Counted from the first letter of the stretch, positions 17,489-26,112 are shown. The stretch: 64,000 nucleotides of DNA from Paraburkholderia elongata (GCF_013177735.1 NZ_WOEZ01000191.1:23148-87147), one strand, 5' to 3'. The notes: generated by a model not told the origin, from the letters alone. A program made the numbers and translations.

Positions 17489-17854
17489 CTAGCTCGCCAG
17501 CTTGCGGAACGTTTCCAGCACCGCGTCGCCCTTGAACGGCTTGACGATCCAGCCTTTCACGCCCGCCGCCTTGCCGCGCTCTTTCATCGCCGGGCTGCTC
17601 TCGGTCGTCAGCATGATGACGTTGACGGTCGTGTTCGCGAGTTCGCCGCGAATCTTCTCGACCATCGTCAGGCCGTCCATGTTCGGCATGTTGACGTCGC
17701 TAATCACCAGCTTGATGCCAGGGCTGGCCTTCAGTTTGGCGAGGCCGTCCTTGCCGTCCACCGCCGTGTCGACGTCCAGACCGTTCTTCTTCAGAAAGCC
17801 GGCCACTTCGTCGCGCACCGTGCTCGAATCATCCACCACCAGAATTTTCGACAT
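17489..17854 (-). CDS. CheY-like single-domain response regulator
   Basis: A 121-residue receiver with a complete phosphorylation site: D8 and D9 for metal, phosphoacceptor D53 in VISDVNMP, T83 and K105 in IVKPF. AGGAAAC precedes the ATG. It is the last gene of a five-gene leftward operon after a CheA-like kinase, an MCP-like protein and two CheX-type proteins, so it is the likely phosphoryl acceptor whose signal the CheX proteins terminate. No output domain is present; the effector could be a motor or another protein. Confidence 0.93.
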   Translation of the reverse strand: MSKILVVDDSSTVRDEVAGFLKKNGLDVDTAVDGKDGLAKLKASPGIKLVISDVNMPNMDGLTMVEKIRGELANTTVNVIMLTTESSPAMKERGKAAGVKGWIVKPFKGDAVLETFRKLAS

Positions 17855-17875
17855 GTTTGTTTCCTATGACAACAC

Positions 17876-18847
17876 TCAGAACAGATCCAGTTCACCCGCT
17901 TCGACCATCGCGCCGACATCGTCCGTGACTTCCTTGAAGTCTTCCGGCGACCAGCTCAGGCTGAACACAAAACGTTGATGCAGCTTGACCGAACGGCCCG
18001 ACTGCGGGTCAGTCAGCGAGTACATGAAACACAGTTGCGGATTGCCGCTGCCGAACGAGATGTACTTGTGCTTGTGATTCACCAGCAGCGGCACCTGCAC
18101 CTGGCTGCGCAGCCAGGCGTCCGCATCGCCGACATAGCGGTTCTTGAACGAACCCCAGATCAGATTCGTCACCTCGCCGAGCACGCCATTCAGGTCGCGG
18201 AAGTTTGCTTCGCCGTCTTCTGAGTTATCGGTCATCCGATAGCGATCGAGCAGTTCGAGAATCGGCGCCTCTTCCGCCTGCATCATCATGTAACCGCGAC
18301 ACCACGCGCTTTCCAGCGGAATCAGGCTGAACACCTCGCCGAAGATGATCCGGTCGCGCACGATATAAGGCGTATCGCAGGTGATGGTCAGGTCCTTGAA
18401 CACGTCGCCGAGAATCGCCTGCGTCATGTCGGCGATGCCACGCACTAGCGCGTTCGGATAATCCAGGCTGAAAATGTATTCGTCGATCACCTTGCGCAGC
18501 GGCGCCATATCGTGCGCGACGTAGGCCGCGCAGACCACGCGGCGCAAGCTCTCCGGCAAACCGTCGAGGCTCGGATCGTCATCCCGCCGCATGATGATCG
18601 GCAATTCGGGGCGCACCGCGTTGATCCTGACCGCGATTTCGGCGCTCGCTTCGGCTGAGCCGCCGTAGCTTTCAGCGAACAGAACCGCGCCCAGATCGAT
18701 GTTCGAGCGCAACACCGACTGCAAGCGGTTCTTGCCGACTTTCACGCCGACCAGATTGTGCTCGTCGCAGAAGCGCTTCAGCGCCTCTTTATGCACCGGG
18801 CAGTCGTCCAGCACCAGCACCTTGCTGACCGGTTTATTCATGTTCAT
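17876..18847 (-). CDS. Degenerate receiver fused to CheX-type phosphatase domain
   Basis: A 323-residue fusion. Residues 7-125 have receiver-like secondary structure and keep the acidic pair D14/D15, but the phosphoacceptor position reads A58-E59 (GAVLFAESYG) and the conserved Lys is H112 (YVAHD), so it is probably a pseudo-receiver. Residues 130-320 form a CheC/CheX/FliY-like domain with the active ExxN pair E225/N228 in LGEVTNLIWGS. It ends GELDLF, nearly the tail of the upstream CheX protein. ATG 18847 is preferred over a TTG at 18895 because of the nearby AGGAATG. It probably dephosphorylates the CheY encoded 21 bp downstream. Confidence 0.82.
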   Translation of the reverse strand: MNMNKPVSKVLVLDDCPVHKEALKRFCDEHNLVGVKVGKNRLQSVLRSNIDLGAVLFAESYGGSAEASAEIAVRINAVRPELPIIMRRDDDPSLDGLPESLRRVVCAAYVAHDMAPLRKVIDEYIFSLDYPNALVRGIADMTQAILGDVFKDLTITCDTPYIVRDRIIFGEVFSLIPLESAWCRGYMMMQAEEAPILELLDRYRMTDNSEDGEANFRDLNGVLGEVTNLIWGSFKNRYVGDADAWLRSQVQVPLLVNHKHKYISFGSGNPQLCFMYSLTDPQSGRSVKLHQRFVFSLSWSPEDFKEVTDDVGAMVEAGELDLF

Positions 18848-18891
18848 TTCGCATTCCTGCTCGCTGCGGATATCGACGTCATGGTCAACAC

Positions 18892-19431
18892 TCAAAACAA
18901 CTCCAGCTCACCGCTGGATTCTTCAATTGCGCTCGTGTCCGCCACGAAGTCGATCGACGCATGCGCGCACACGCATATCGTCGCGGCGAGCTGCACGGAA
19001 CCGTTAAGCGTGATCGAATACGAGGACAGCAAACCCGGCTTCAATTCCGGCAGATGCCGCAGACAACTCGCGCTCAATACATAAGGCGTCGACATGCCGA
19101 GGTCAGGAAAATAGTGCAGCAGTTCCTGATTCATCGCGCCGCAGCACAGATTGCAAATTTCCAGAAAGGCTTCCTGGAAAGGCAGTTCGTCGGCCTCTTT
19201 CAGGTAGTAGTTGCGGGTGCTGTCGTTTTCGTCGAAGTGAAGGATCAGCAGCAGTCTGAACACGATCGACGAGATGGTCAGCACGACCACCTGGGTGTCC
19301 TTCGTAGCGCCCATGCCAACCTCGGCGAGCGACGCGATCTCGCACGTATCGCCTGAATCCCGCGGCAAGCGCGTCTGCGCCGCCTTGCGGAAAATGCGTT
19401 CGAAGCTGTCCTTCGCGTTGCCCGTGATCAC
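18892..19431 (-). CDS. CheX-type phosphatase
   Basis: A 179-residue CheX-like protein. The catalytic ExxN pair is E91/N94 in FLEICNLCCGAMNQ. GTG is the start, overlapping the stop of the MCP-like gene by 4 nt (GTGA), so translation is coupled. The C-terminus GELELF matches GELDLF of the next gene. CheX proteins remove phosphate from CheY-P. Having two paralogues in one operon suggests paired or heteromeric phosphatases. Confidence 0.82.
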   Translation of the reverse strand: MITGNAKDSFERIFRKAAQTRLPRDSGDTCEIASLAEVGMGATKDTQVVVLTISSIVFRLLLILHFDENDSTRNYYLKEADELPFQEAFLEICNLCCGAMNQELLHYFPDLGMSTPYVLSASCLRHLPELKPGLLSSYSITLNGSVQLAATICVCAHASIDFVADTSAIEESSGELELF

Positions 19432-20171
19432 ATCGACACCTGGTGCAGCTTCGAGTGAAACTGGTTGGCGAGCGATTCGACGCTGGAGAGCGACGCCGCG
19501 ATCATCTTGCCGCCCGCCTGAATGTCCTGGAACGTGGAAGTGGTGGTCAGGTCGTTGCGATGCAGGCTATCGCGATAGCTTTTCGACAATTCCTCAGAAC
19601 GCGCGGCGAGTGCCCGGACCTCGCTTGCCACCACCGCGAAGCCGCGTCCGGCCGGACCCGCGCGCGCGGCCTCGATCGACGCGTTCAGCGACACGATCAC
19701 CACATGCCGGACGATCGACGACAGCTCCTGATTCTTCGCGTGCATGTCGTGGTTCTGCGTCATCAGCGAGATCATCTGCTCGTGCCAACGCTCGAATGTC
19801 GCGCCGAGGCTCTTCAGACGCGCGGCTTCGCCGGCGATCTGTTGCGCCTGATGCGCCCACTGGTCTTTGTCGTCGGTCGCTGCTTTCAGCGTTGCGCGCA
19901 GCTCTTCGACGCTGGCCGATTGCTGCCTCAGTTCCTCATGCAACTGTGCGGCCAACGCTTCCATCTCTTGCGCGGCCTGTTCGCGTTCGCGGATCGCTTC
20001 ACCGTGGTCCGCCTGTTCCGCCGACAGCGCTTCGATCCGGGCATCCGCTTCGGCGCGCAGTCGTGCCGTCAGTCTCGTGCTTTGCAACTTGTGCACGACA
20101 AATGCCAACAGCGCGGTCACCGCGCTGCCTGCCACCGCCGCCAAGGCGTACTGTTCGTACTGTTGAATCAC
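19428..20171 (-). CDS. Short MCP-like signalling protein
   Basis: A 247-residue protein with one N-terminal membrane helix (about 9-28), a long coiled coil (35-120) and an MCP signalling hairpin at 130-200 holding SLNASIEAARAG and GRGFAVVASEVRALA. There is no periplasmic ligand domain. The tip differs from the canonical form (VVIVSLNA in place of QTNLLALNA; AGPAGRG for AGExGRG), so interaction with a standard CheW is uncertain. GTG start after GGATAGG. It is translationally coupled to the CheX gene and follows the kinase gene by 57 bp. Confidence 0.87.
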   Translation of the reverse strand: MIQQYEQYALAAVAGSAVTALLAFVVHKLQSTRLTARLRAEADARIEALSAEQADHGEAIREREQAAQEMEALAAQLHEELRQQSASVEELRATLKAATDDKDQWAHQAQQIAGEAARLKSLGATFERWHEQMISLMTQNHDMHAKNQELSSIVRHVVIVSLNASIEAARAGPAGRGFAVVASEVRALAARSEELSKSYRDSLHRNDLTTTSTFQDIQAGGKMIAASLSSVESLANQFHSKLHQVSM

Positions 20172-20228
20172 AACCTATCCTTCCGAAGTCCGTCGCGAAA
20201 CGCGTGTCAATCCGCGTTCGACCAACGT

Positions 20229-22619
20229 TCAATCTGCCATCGTGTCGAGTTGCACTTCGCCGGCGTCGCCGCGCGCGTCCACACCCAGCGTGTCGACTGC
20301 GACGCTATCCGGCAGGCAGACGATCGTCTGGAACTGACGGAACGAGGCGCCCTTGTGATCGTCGGTGAAGCGCAGTTCAATGCGGCCGTTCTCGCGCTTG
20401 AGGAAGTCGCGCACGGCGTCCATGCCCACGCCACGGCCCGACACTTCCGTGACTGTTGCAGCAGTAGAGAAGCCTGGCCGGAAAACGAATTCGGCGATGG
20501 CTTCGTCGCTCAGCTGTTCGTCGCTGCCGATCCAGCCGCGCTCCATAGCAATGCCGCGAATCCGTTCGAGCGCGAGGCCGCGACCGTCGTCGCTGAGCGT
20601 GATCTGCAGCGCGTGATTGTCGACCCCCACTTCGATATCGATCGTGCCTGCCGGTGTCTTGCCGTGTGCGCTGCGCGCCTCGGCGGTTTCGATACCGTGG
20701 TCCATCGAATTGCGCAGCAGATGCATGAACACGTTGTTCAGCGTGCCGCCTGCCTGACCACGCAGACGATAGCCGTTGTCGTCGATGCGCACGGTCGGCG
20801 CCGGCTTGCCCAGTTCCTGCGCGAGCGAAGGCAGCGAGTCCAGCACGCCGGATAGCGCATCGCGCACGCTTTCGCTGCCCAAGGCGAGCAAGGTTCGGCG
20901 CATCGCATCGCGCATCGACTGCAATTCGTGGAGTTCGCTGGCGTTCGTCTTGTCCAGCATGCTTAGGGTCTGCTGAATCTGGTCCTTTTCGACCATCACG
21001 TAACGGCTTGCGTTGCCGGCGTTGTTCGTGCCGGCTTTGGCCTTGCGGCCAAGGCTCTGTTCGTTGATTCTGGCGTAGCTCTCGATCGCCTCGCGCACGC
21101 GCGTCAACTCCTGCATCAGGTGTTCCTGATCCCACGATCGGTCCGCGTCAGGTTGGCGCAGTTCGTCATAGCTCTGCTCGGTTTCATGGACGACATTGGT
21201 CAGATGCGCCAGGTTGTAGGTCCGCGCATTGCCCTTGATGGTGTGCATGTTGCGGAACAGCTCCGCGATCGCGGCATGGTCCGCTTCCGAATGCTTGCGG
21301 ATGATGCGCTCGTTCTCACTGACAAAACCCGCGGAGCTTTCGATGAAGTGATGGAACTTCTCTTCGCTCACCGCGAGAATCTCGCCGATCATGTCGAGAC
21401 GGCGGCGCTGTTCGCTGGCTTCCGCAGCGAGCTTGCGCAGTTCGGTGACGTCGCGCACGCACAGCATCAAACGCCCGATCACGTCGTTTTCGTCGGTGAT
21501 CGCCGACCAGCTGAGGTCGAGGATCTTCACACGGCCATCGGGCATGCGCTTCGAAATTTCGCCGACCAGAAGATGCTGATTGAACGCGAAGTTGATGCAG
21601 TCTTCGCCGAGGCACGCATGCGCTGCCGCATCGACTTGCGAGAGCACGTCCGAGCCGAGATCGGTATCCGAGAACACCAGATCCATCAGACCGCGACCGG
21701 CGATGTCTTTCGTTTCGAAGATGTCTTCCAGATACGCCGAGTACTCCGCGTGGATCACGGCGCCGTCGATCACCGTCAAAATACCTTGCTGCATGTTCTG
21801 CAACATCGCCTGAATGTCGGCGGTCTTCTGCTTGAGTTGCGCCGAGCTTTCCTGAATCTTTTCGATCATGCCGTTGAAGGCGACGATCGAGTGACCGATC
21901 TCATCCAGCCGGCCCACCGGCACGCGGCGCGTGAAATCCTGACTCGACGCGATCTCGCTCATCATGGCTTGCATGCGGCTGAGCGGACGGGTGATCTGAC
22001 GGTAGAGCAGCGTGCCGATGAAGGTCAGCAGAATGATCGCGATGCCGGTGACTGCAGCGATGGCTGTCGTGGTGGTGGAAAGCGTGGCGTTCAGTGCGGT
22101 GATCGCCTCGTCTTTCTGGCGGTTCTTCTCGACGCGCAGGGTTTCGACGATGCCTTCGAGTTCGTCGCGATACTGCGCGACGTTCGCGAACAGATACGCT
22201 TGCGCGAGTTCGTTCTTGCCGTCGGCCTTCATTTTCGCCGTCTCGGCGATAGCGGAGAAGTAGTTCTCGAGGCTGTCGTTGGCCTGGGAGACAAGACCTT
22301 GCTGGGCGTGGCTCGCGGCGTCTTTGGCTTGCAGCGCGAGGGCCTGTTGCAACGAGGCCTTTTTCTTCTTCAGTTCGTCTTGTGCCTGGGCGACCATGTT
22401 GGCGTCCGGCGCGTAGACCAACGTCATGGTCGCGAGCTGTACGTCTTTGACTTGCGAGACGAGGTCAGCGGAAGCCAGCGCGCTAGGCACCACGCCTTCC
22501 GTCACTTTGCGTACTTCGGCTGCGCTGCCGCGTGTCTGATACACGGCGTAACCGCCTATCGCCGACAAGGCGACGAACATCAAGACAACCAATAGTGTGA
22601 TGCGATGACGGATAGTCAT
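20229..22619 (-). CDS. Membrane-bound CheA-like sensor kinase (HAMP-PAS-Hpt-HATPase)
   Basis: A 796-residue kinase. TM helices at about 7-27 and 186-206 enclose a four-helix-bundle periplasmic sensor; HAMP follows at 207-260, a PAS-like region at 270-395, then an Hpt/P1-type segment with H459 in NMHTIKGNARTY, and a CheA-type ATPase (N box N637 in LLRNSMDHG, G1 DDGRGL, G2 SGRGVGMD). It stops soon after the ATPase, so the P5 CheW-binding domain of real CheA is absent. It therefore joins receptor and kinase in one chain. First gene of the operon; GGGGG lies before ATG 22619. Confidence 0.9.
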   Translation of the reverse strand: MTIRHRITLLVVLMFVALSAIGGYAVYQTRGSAAEVRKVTEGVVPSALASADLVSQVKDVQLATMTLVYAPDANMVAQAQDELKKKKASLQQALALQAKDAASHAQQGLVSQANDSLENYFSAIAETAKMKADGKNELAQAYLFANVAQYRDELEGIVETLRVEKNRQKDEAITALNATLSTTTTAIAAVTGIAIILLTFIGTLLYRQITRPLSRMQAMMSEIASSQDFTRRVPVGRLDEIGHSIVAFNGMIEKIQESSAQLKQKTADIQAMLQNMQQGILTVIDGAVIHAEYSAYLEDIFETKDIAGRGLMDLVFSDTDLGSDVLSQVDAAAHACLGEDCINFAFNQHLLVGEISKRMPDGRVKILDLSWSAITDENDVIGRLMLCVRDVTELRKLAAEASEQRRRLDMIGEILAVSEEKFHHFIESSAGFVSENERIIRKHSEADHAAIAELFRNMHTIKGNARTYNLAHLTNVVHETEQSYDELRQPDADRSWDQEHLMQELTRVREAIESYARINEQSLGRKAKAGTNNAGNASRYVMVEKDQIQQTLSMLDKTNASELHELQSMRDAMRRTLLALGSESVRDALSGVLDSLPSLAQELGKPAPTVRIDDNGYRLRGQAGGTLNNVFMHLLRNSMDHGIETAEARSAHGKTPAGTIDIEVGVDNHALQITLSDDGRGLALERIRGIAMERGWIGSDEQLSDEAIAEFVFRPGFSTAATVTEVSGRGVGMDAVRDFLKRENGRIELRFTDDHKGASFRQFQTIVCLPDSVAVDTLGVDARGDAGEVQLDTMAD

Positions 22620-22904
22620 GTGAAACCCCCGAGGGTATGGCCTTCGCGTCAGCCCTCGATCGGAGCAGCGCGTTTTTTGCGAATTTAAGTCAAGCTTGCA
22701 GCGCTGCCGAGTATTGCTGGGGCATATTACTAAGCTGTGACTACAGGGCGTTTGGCCACGCCAACGAGATTAAATATTCTTCTAAAGTTTTTGGTTTCGA
22801 CGCCGTTTACGGCAGTCGTTTTTCGCCCCGCGGCGCGTAGTTTTTTTGCAACAGCCGGCGTTGCGTCGACGCTAATTGAACGGCAGCTGTTTTCGCCAGA
22901 CGCT
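22620..22904. promoter_or_regulatory. Leader/promoter region of the chemosensory operon
   Basis: This 285-bp gap precedes the leftward kinase operon. Reading leftward, TTGACTTAAATT occurs about 60-70 bp before the kinase start and could hold a -35 element, but I see no convincing -10 at fixed spacing and no clear flagellar-type promoter. Confidence 0.3.
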
Positions 22905-23600
22905 TCAGCGAATCGACGGCAGATGCTTCGACGCCTCACGCACAGTAAGCGGCGACATGATGTCCCGCGAAGCGGCAAGAAATGCGCTCACCGCGTGAGG
23001 AGCATGCCACGCGTAGTCCCGCAACGCCCAACCGATAGCCTTACGGATGAAGAAGTCGCTTTCCGCGGCGAGCGTTCGCGCGTACCCGAAAAGACGCTCT
23101 TCGTCGGTGTGCTCGCGCCAGCCGAGTTGATGAATCATGGCAATGCGCCGAACCCACAGCGATTCGTGCTGGAGTGCCGCATCCATCGCGGCCTGCACCT
23201 TCGGCGTATGGGCTCGCGCCGCTTTCAGAACGTCGCCGACGACACCCGCTAGCGGATCGATCGAATCCCACCAGGCGCTCCGCTGAGCGAGCGTTAATAA
23301 GTGTGCGATGTCCGCCGCCGCAAGCGTCTTCCATTTGCGCGCCAACAGGTCGGTCGCAATGTATTGGAATTCGCGTTCCGGCATCGACCATAAGACATTC
23401 GCGCACGCCAGTAGATGATCGGCATTCTCCACCGGCAGCCGCTTGAATACCGGCAATACCGCTTGCCGCCGCAGCGGGGTCGGCACACCGATGAACTCGA
23501 AGTGGTGACGCATATAGGCGCGCATCGCAAGCGCGCGTTGAGCGTCGGCGTGCGGCACGAGCGCCGCCTTGATTTCTTCGCCAAAAGCGTCTGGCGTCAT
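22905..23600 (-). CDS. DNA alkylation repair protein, AlkD-like
   Basis: A 231-residue all-helical protein of the AlkD/ALK HEAT-like repeat family: MRHHFEFIGVPTPLRR near the N-terminus, PEREFQYIATDLL, the WWDSIDPLAG stretch holding the conserved W and D residues, and the C-terminal FFIRKAIGWALRDYAW signature. AlkD excises positively charged alkylated bases such as 3-methyladenine and 7-methylguanine. ATG 23600 matches the family start; the longer frame upstream runs through iteron-like repeats and is not credible. It lies between the kinase operon and iteron-like cluster 2. Confidence 0.88.
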   Translation of the reverse strand: MTPDAFGEEIKAALVPHADAQRALAMRAYMRHHFEFIGVPTPLRRQAVLPVFKRLPVENADHLLACANVLWSMPEREFQYIATDLLARKWKTLAAADIAHLLTLAQRSAWWDSIDPLAGVVGDVLKAARAHTPKVQAAMDAALQHESLWVRRIAMIHQLGWREHTDEERLFGYARTLAAESDFFIRKAIGWALRDYAWHAPHAVSAFLAASRDIMSPLTVREASKHLPSIR

Positions 23601-23658
23601 GGGGGAAGTACTCCAGGTGAATGGAAAGTAACTCGCAGCTGGGTGCGTTCGGGTAGGT

Positions 23659-24159
23659 CTCCCGAATCTTCTCACCTTCGAATCGAAAGTGCGCTGACAG
23701 GTAGCAACATTATCACCGCACGCGCTCCCGAATATTCTCACCTATGCGTTTTTCAGCTTCCCTTCTAACCGGGCCATGGGGAGCACTCCCTGGAAATCCT
23801 CACCTTATTACAGGTGCGTGTTCAACATGGCGATTGCTCACCTCCTGGAATCGCTCACCTTTTGCGAGCGATCTCCTGGAACTCCTCACCTTGGCGCGTC
23901 TTGGCTTACTTCCACGGTGCAGTTCGGCTCCTGGGACGGCTCACCTTTCGCTGATATGGCGGCACCTCCTGGAACGGCTCACCTCTTCCCGACGTGATGC
24001 CATGCCCCCTGGAACAACTCACCTTTCGTTGAGGTGGCGGCGTCTCCTGGAATTCCTCACCTTTGGCTGTGTTAACGATATTTCCTGGCGGTCCTCACCT
24101 TTGATCACGACGACGCCATCTCCTGGAATTCCTCACCATCCTGGAACTACTCACCTTTG
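23659..24159 (-). repeat. Iteron-like cluster 2, about twelve copies
   Basis: About twelve degenerate copies start near 23659, 23725, 23786, 23842, 23873, 23928, 23966, 24006, 24044, 24082, 24120 and 24138, all in the same orientation. The first two have CTCCCGAA; the rest have CTCCTGGAA followed by NNCTCACCTT. The CTCCTGG form equals the CAGGA(G/C) minority variants in the origin array. Copies become denser to the right (31-42 bp apart). No gene is supportable in 23601-24256. Confidence 0.85.
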
Positions 24160-24256
24160 AATGGATGGCCGCGCAGGATGGCAGACCGTCAGTCACGCCT
24201 CCCGGCGCGAGCCCGTTTGGTTTGCCGTTTTTGTCCCGCGCGACATCAGTTTGTCT

Positions 24257-24505
24257 TTAGCTCCCGCCGAAGAAGATATTGCATTGCGGGTCGATGTTGC
24301 AGGGCTTGATATGTTTCCCGCCGCTCTGCGCTTTCGTGTCGGGCATGCCGCCGTATCCCTGCGTCGCCGTGTTGGAAGGCGCAGCCTGAGTCGCTGTGTT
24401 TTCCTGTGGAGCGGGTTGTTGAGTTTCCGGCATGCTTTGCGAATGCGCGATCCCTGCCATGACAAGCAATCCGGCGGCAGAAGCCACCATCAGGTGTGAT
24501 TTCAT
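24257..24505 (-). CDS. Small secreted peptide with C-terminal CN-x4-CNIFFG motif
   Basis: An 82-residue protein: signal peptide at 1-23 (hydrophobic MVASAAGLLVMAG, cleavage near AHS-QS), a low-complexity Gln/Thr/Pro/Ala middle region, and a C-terminal PCNIDPQCNIFFGGS. AAGGAGCTAAAA immediately before ATG 24505 sets the start. The C-terminal motif recurs in the 43-residue secreted peptide at 44127-44258, which otherwise lacks the middle region. Two Cys in the motif could form a disulfide. I recognise no named family; the role is unknown. Confidence 0.8.
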   Translation of the reverse strand: MKSHLMVASAAGLLVMAGIAHSQSMPETQQPAPQENTATQAAPSNTATQGYGGMPDTKAQSGGKHIKPCNIDPQCNIFFGGS

Positions 24506-24877
24506 TTTTAGCTCCTTAATTAAGGGTGCGTTATTCACTGGTGTGATTCGTTATCCGCGGGCCCGGACGTCGGCATGGATAGGGGATTTTCGGGCGCGCG
24601 AACGCTCTTCGGGTCGCAGGCGATTTGCCCGAGGCCAAAGTTTTAGGTGGTTATGAAAATACGGGGAGCAGTGCGCCGAGCCGAGGTCCTGGGGCGCAAG
24701 ATGGCGTGCAAACTGGCAGTGTCAACGGATTTCGTGAACCCATCGGCACGGAATAATCGCCCTGCAAATACGAGTTATAGGGCGTGAGATGCTTAAGCGA
24801 TAGCGAATATTTGCGTGCGTCCATCCACGCACTCGCAAGCGTCTTTTTACGCCAGGCCCGGGGCTTATTACGCCAGA
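24506..24877. other. Intergenic region, no feature seen
   Basis: This 372-bp gap upstream of the small secreted peptide gene must hold its leftward promoter. I see no repeat, RNA gene or additional coding region in it. Confidence 0.5.
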
Positions 24878-25396
24878 TTAGAACTTCACCTTTACCTGAA
24901 ACCCGATCGTGAACGGAAGATGGTCCGAGGGGATCGGCGGAATCACAATGAAGTTAGCCCCGACGCGCTTGTAGTCAACCATCACGATCGGCGCGACCAC
25001 TGGCCCGATCGTGTGGTCGCGACCCAGACCCCAGTTTCCATAGTTATAGCCCGAGATAATCCCGCCCATCGCCGCGATCCGCACGATGCCCCAGTGCGCG
25101 AACTCGGGCGCCCAGACACCGCCGCCATAGTACGAAGGCCGCCGCAGTGAGTTGCGAAAACCGCCGGCAGTCAGTGCCCATTGATTGTTGAGCCAGCATT
25201 CGACGCCAAGGCCAGGATTGAACTGCTCAAAATGGGTGTTGGGGTCGGGGTTGATGTGATACGAGCCGAGCATTGCGTCGACCCATACGCCGCCCTCGCA
25301 CCAGTTGCCCGCATGCGCAGCGGACGCCGCGGCCAGGCTCGCGGCCAGCGCCACGGCGGTACGCCGGATGTTCTTCTTGATCTGCCGAAAATGCAT
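24878..25396 (-). CDS. Probable small outer-membrane beta-barrel protein
   Basis: A 172-residue protein with a signal peptide (AVALAASLAAASAAHA) and a mature part rich in Gly, Trp, Tyr and Phe with alternating hydrophobic strands, ending in Phe (VKVKF), as outer-membrane barrels often do. The mature start NWCEGGVWVDAMLGSYH and FNPGLGVECW suggest an eight-strand barrel of PagP-like size, but I cannot see PagP catalytic residues with certainty. GGAGAGC precedes the ATG. It appears monocistronic. The function is unknown. Confidence 0.65.
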   Translation of the reverse strand: MHFRQIKKNIRRTAVALAASLAAASAAHAGNWCEGGVWVDAMLGSYHINPDPNTHFEQFNPGLGVECWLNNQWALTAGGFRNSLRRPSYYGGGVWAPEFAHWGIVRIAAMGGIISGYNYGNWGLGRDHTIGPVVAPIVMVDYKRVGANFIVIPPIPSDHLPFTIGFQVKVKF

Positions 25397-25619
25397 GTGC
25401 TCTCCGTCACCGGTCGAGCGCCGGTGTCATCTATGTTCCAGGTATTCCTGCATGTCGTCCGTCGCGCACTGTACCTCAACCCGCACCGGCGATGTGGAGG
25501 ACACGCTCGGGCGCGCGGGCACAGGACGTGCCCCGCGGCGCAGATGCAACCATAACGGAGAACCGATGGCAGAGCGGTGAACACCCGGCAGGTGTCCAGC
25601 TTCAATGTCTGGGAAACGT

Positions 25620-26099
25620 CTAGAGGCCGAGATCGGAGAGGCCCGGATGATCGTCGGGGCGGCGGCCGAGCGGCCAATGATAAAGACGGTCGGCCTCGCG
25701 GATCGGCAAATCGTTGATGCTGGCATGACGGCGCGCCATCAACCCGTGCTCATCGAACTCCCAATTCTCGTTGCCGTATGAACGGAACCAGTTGTTCGAG
25801 TCGTCGTGCCACTCGTAGGCAAAGCGCACGGCGATGCGGTTATCCGTGTATGCCCATAGTTCCTTGATCAGGCGGTAGTCGAGTTCCTTTGCCCATTTGC
25901 GGCGCAACAGTCCGACGATCTCCGCCCGTCCATGCGTGAACTCGGCGCGGTTGCGCCAGACGCTATCTGGTGTGTACGCGAGCGACACGCGCTCGGGGTC
26001 GCGGGTATTCCAGCCGTCTTCCGCGGCGCGCACTTTCTGGATCGCGGTTTCGCGTGTGAACGGCGGTAGTGGCGGGCGGGTTTCGATCGAATCGGCCAT
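25620..26099 (-). CDS. DUF1348 / NTF2-like protein
   Basis: A 159-residue protein of the SnoaL/NTF2-like DUF1348 family, with AEDGWNTRDPERVSLAYT at the N-terminus, RNRAEFTHGR, and a C-terminal RSYGNENWEFDEHGLM followed by RRHASINDLPI. The fold forms a cone-shaped pocket; activity in this family is mostly unassigned. AGGAACCACC precedes ATG 26099. It is 13 bp downstream of a TetR gene on the same strand and is probably cotranscribed with and controlled by it. Confidence 0.85.
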   Translation of the reverse strand: MADSIETRPPLPPFTRETAIQKVRAAEDGWNTRDPERVSLAYTPDSVWRNRAEFTHGRAEIVGLLRRKWAKELDYRLIKELWAYTDNRIAVRFAYEWHDDSNNWFRSYGNENWEFDEHGLMARRHASINDLPIREADRLYHWPLGRRPDDHPGLSDLGL

Positions 26100-26112
26100 G
26101 GTGGTTCCTCAG

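Noticed and set aside
21120..22595. 491-codon plus-strand frame
   Set aside because: Antisense shadow of the CheA-like kinase gene.
23744..24160. 138-codon frame with repeated PG(N/T)xHL peptides
   Set aside because: The peptide repetition only mirrors the iteron-like DNA repeats; spacing is irregular and there is no RBS.
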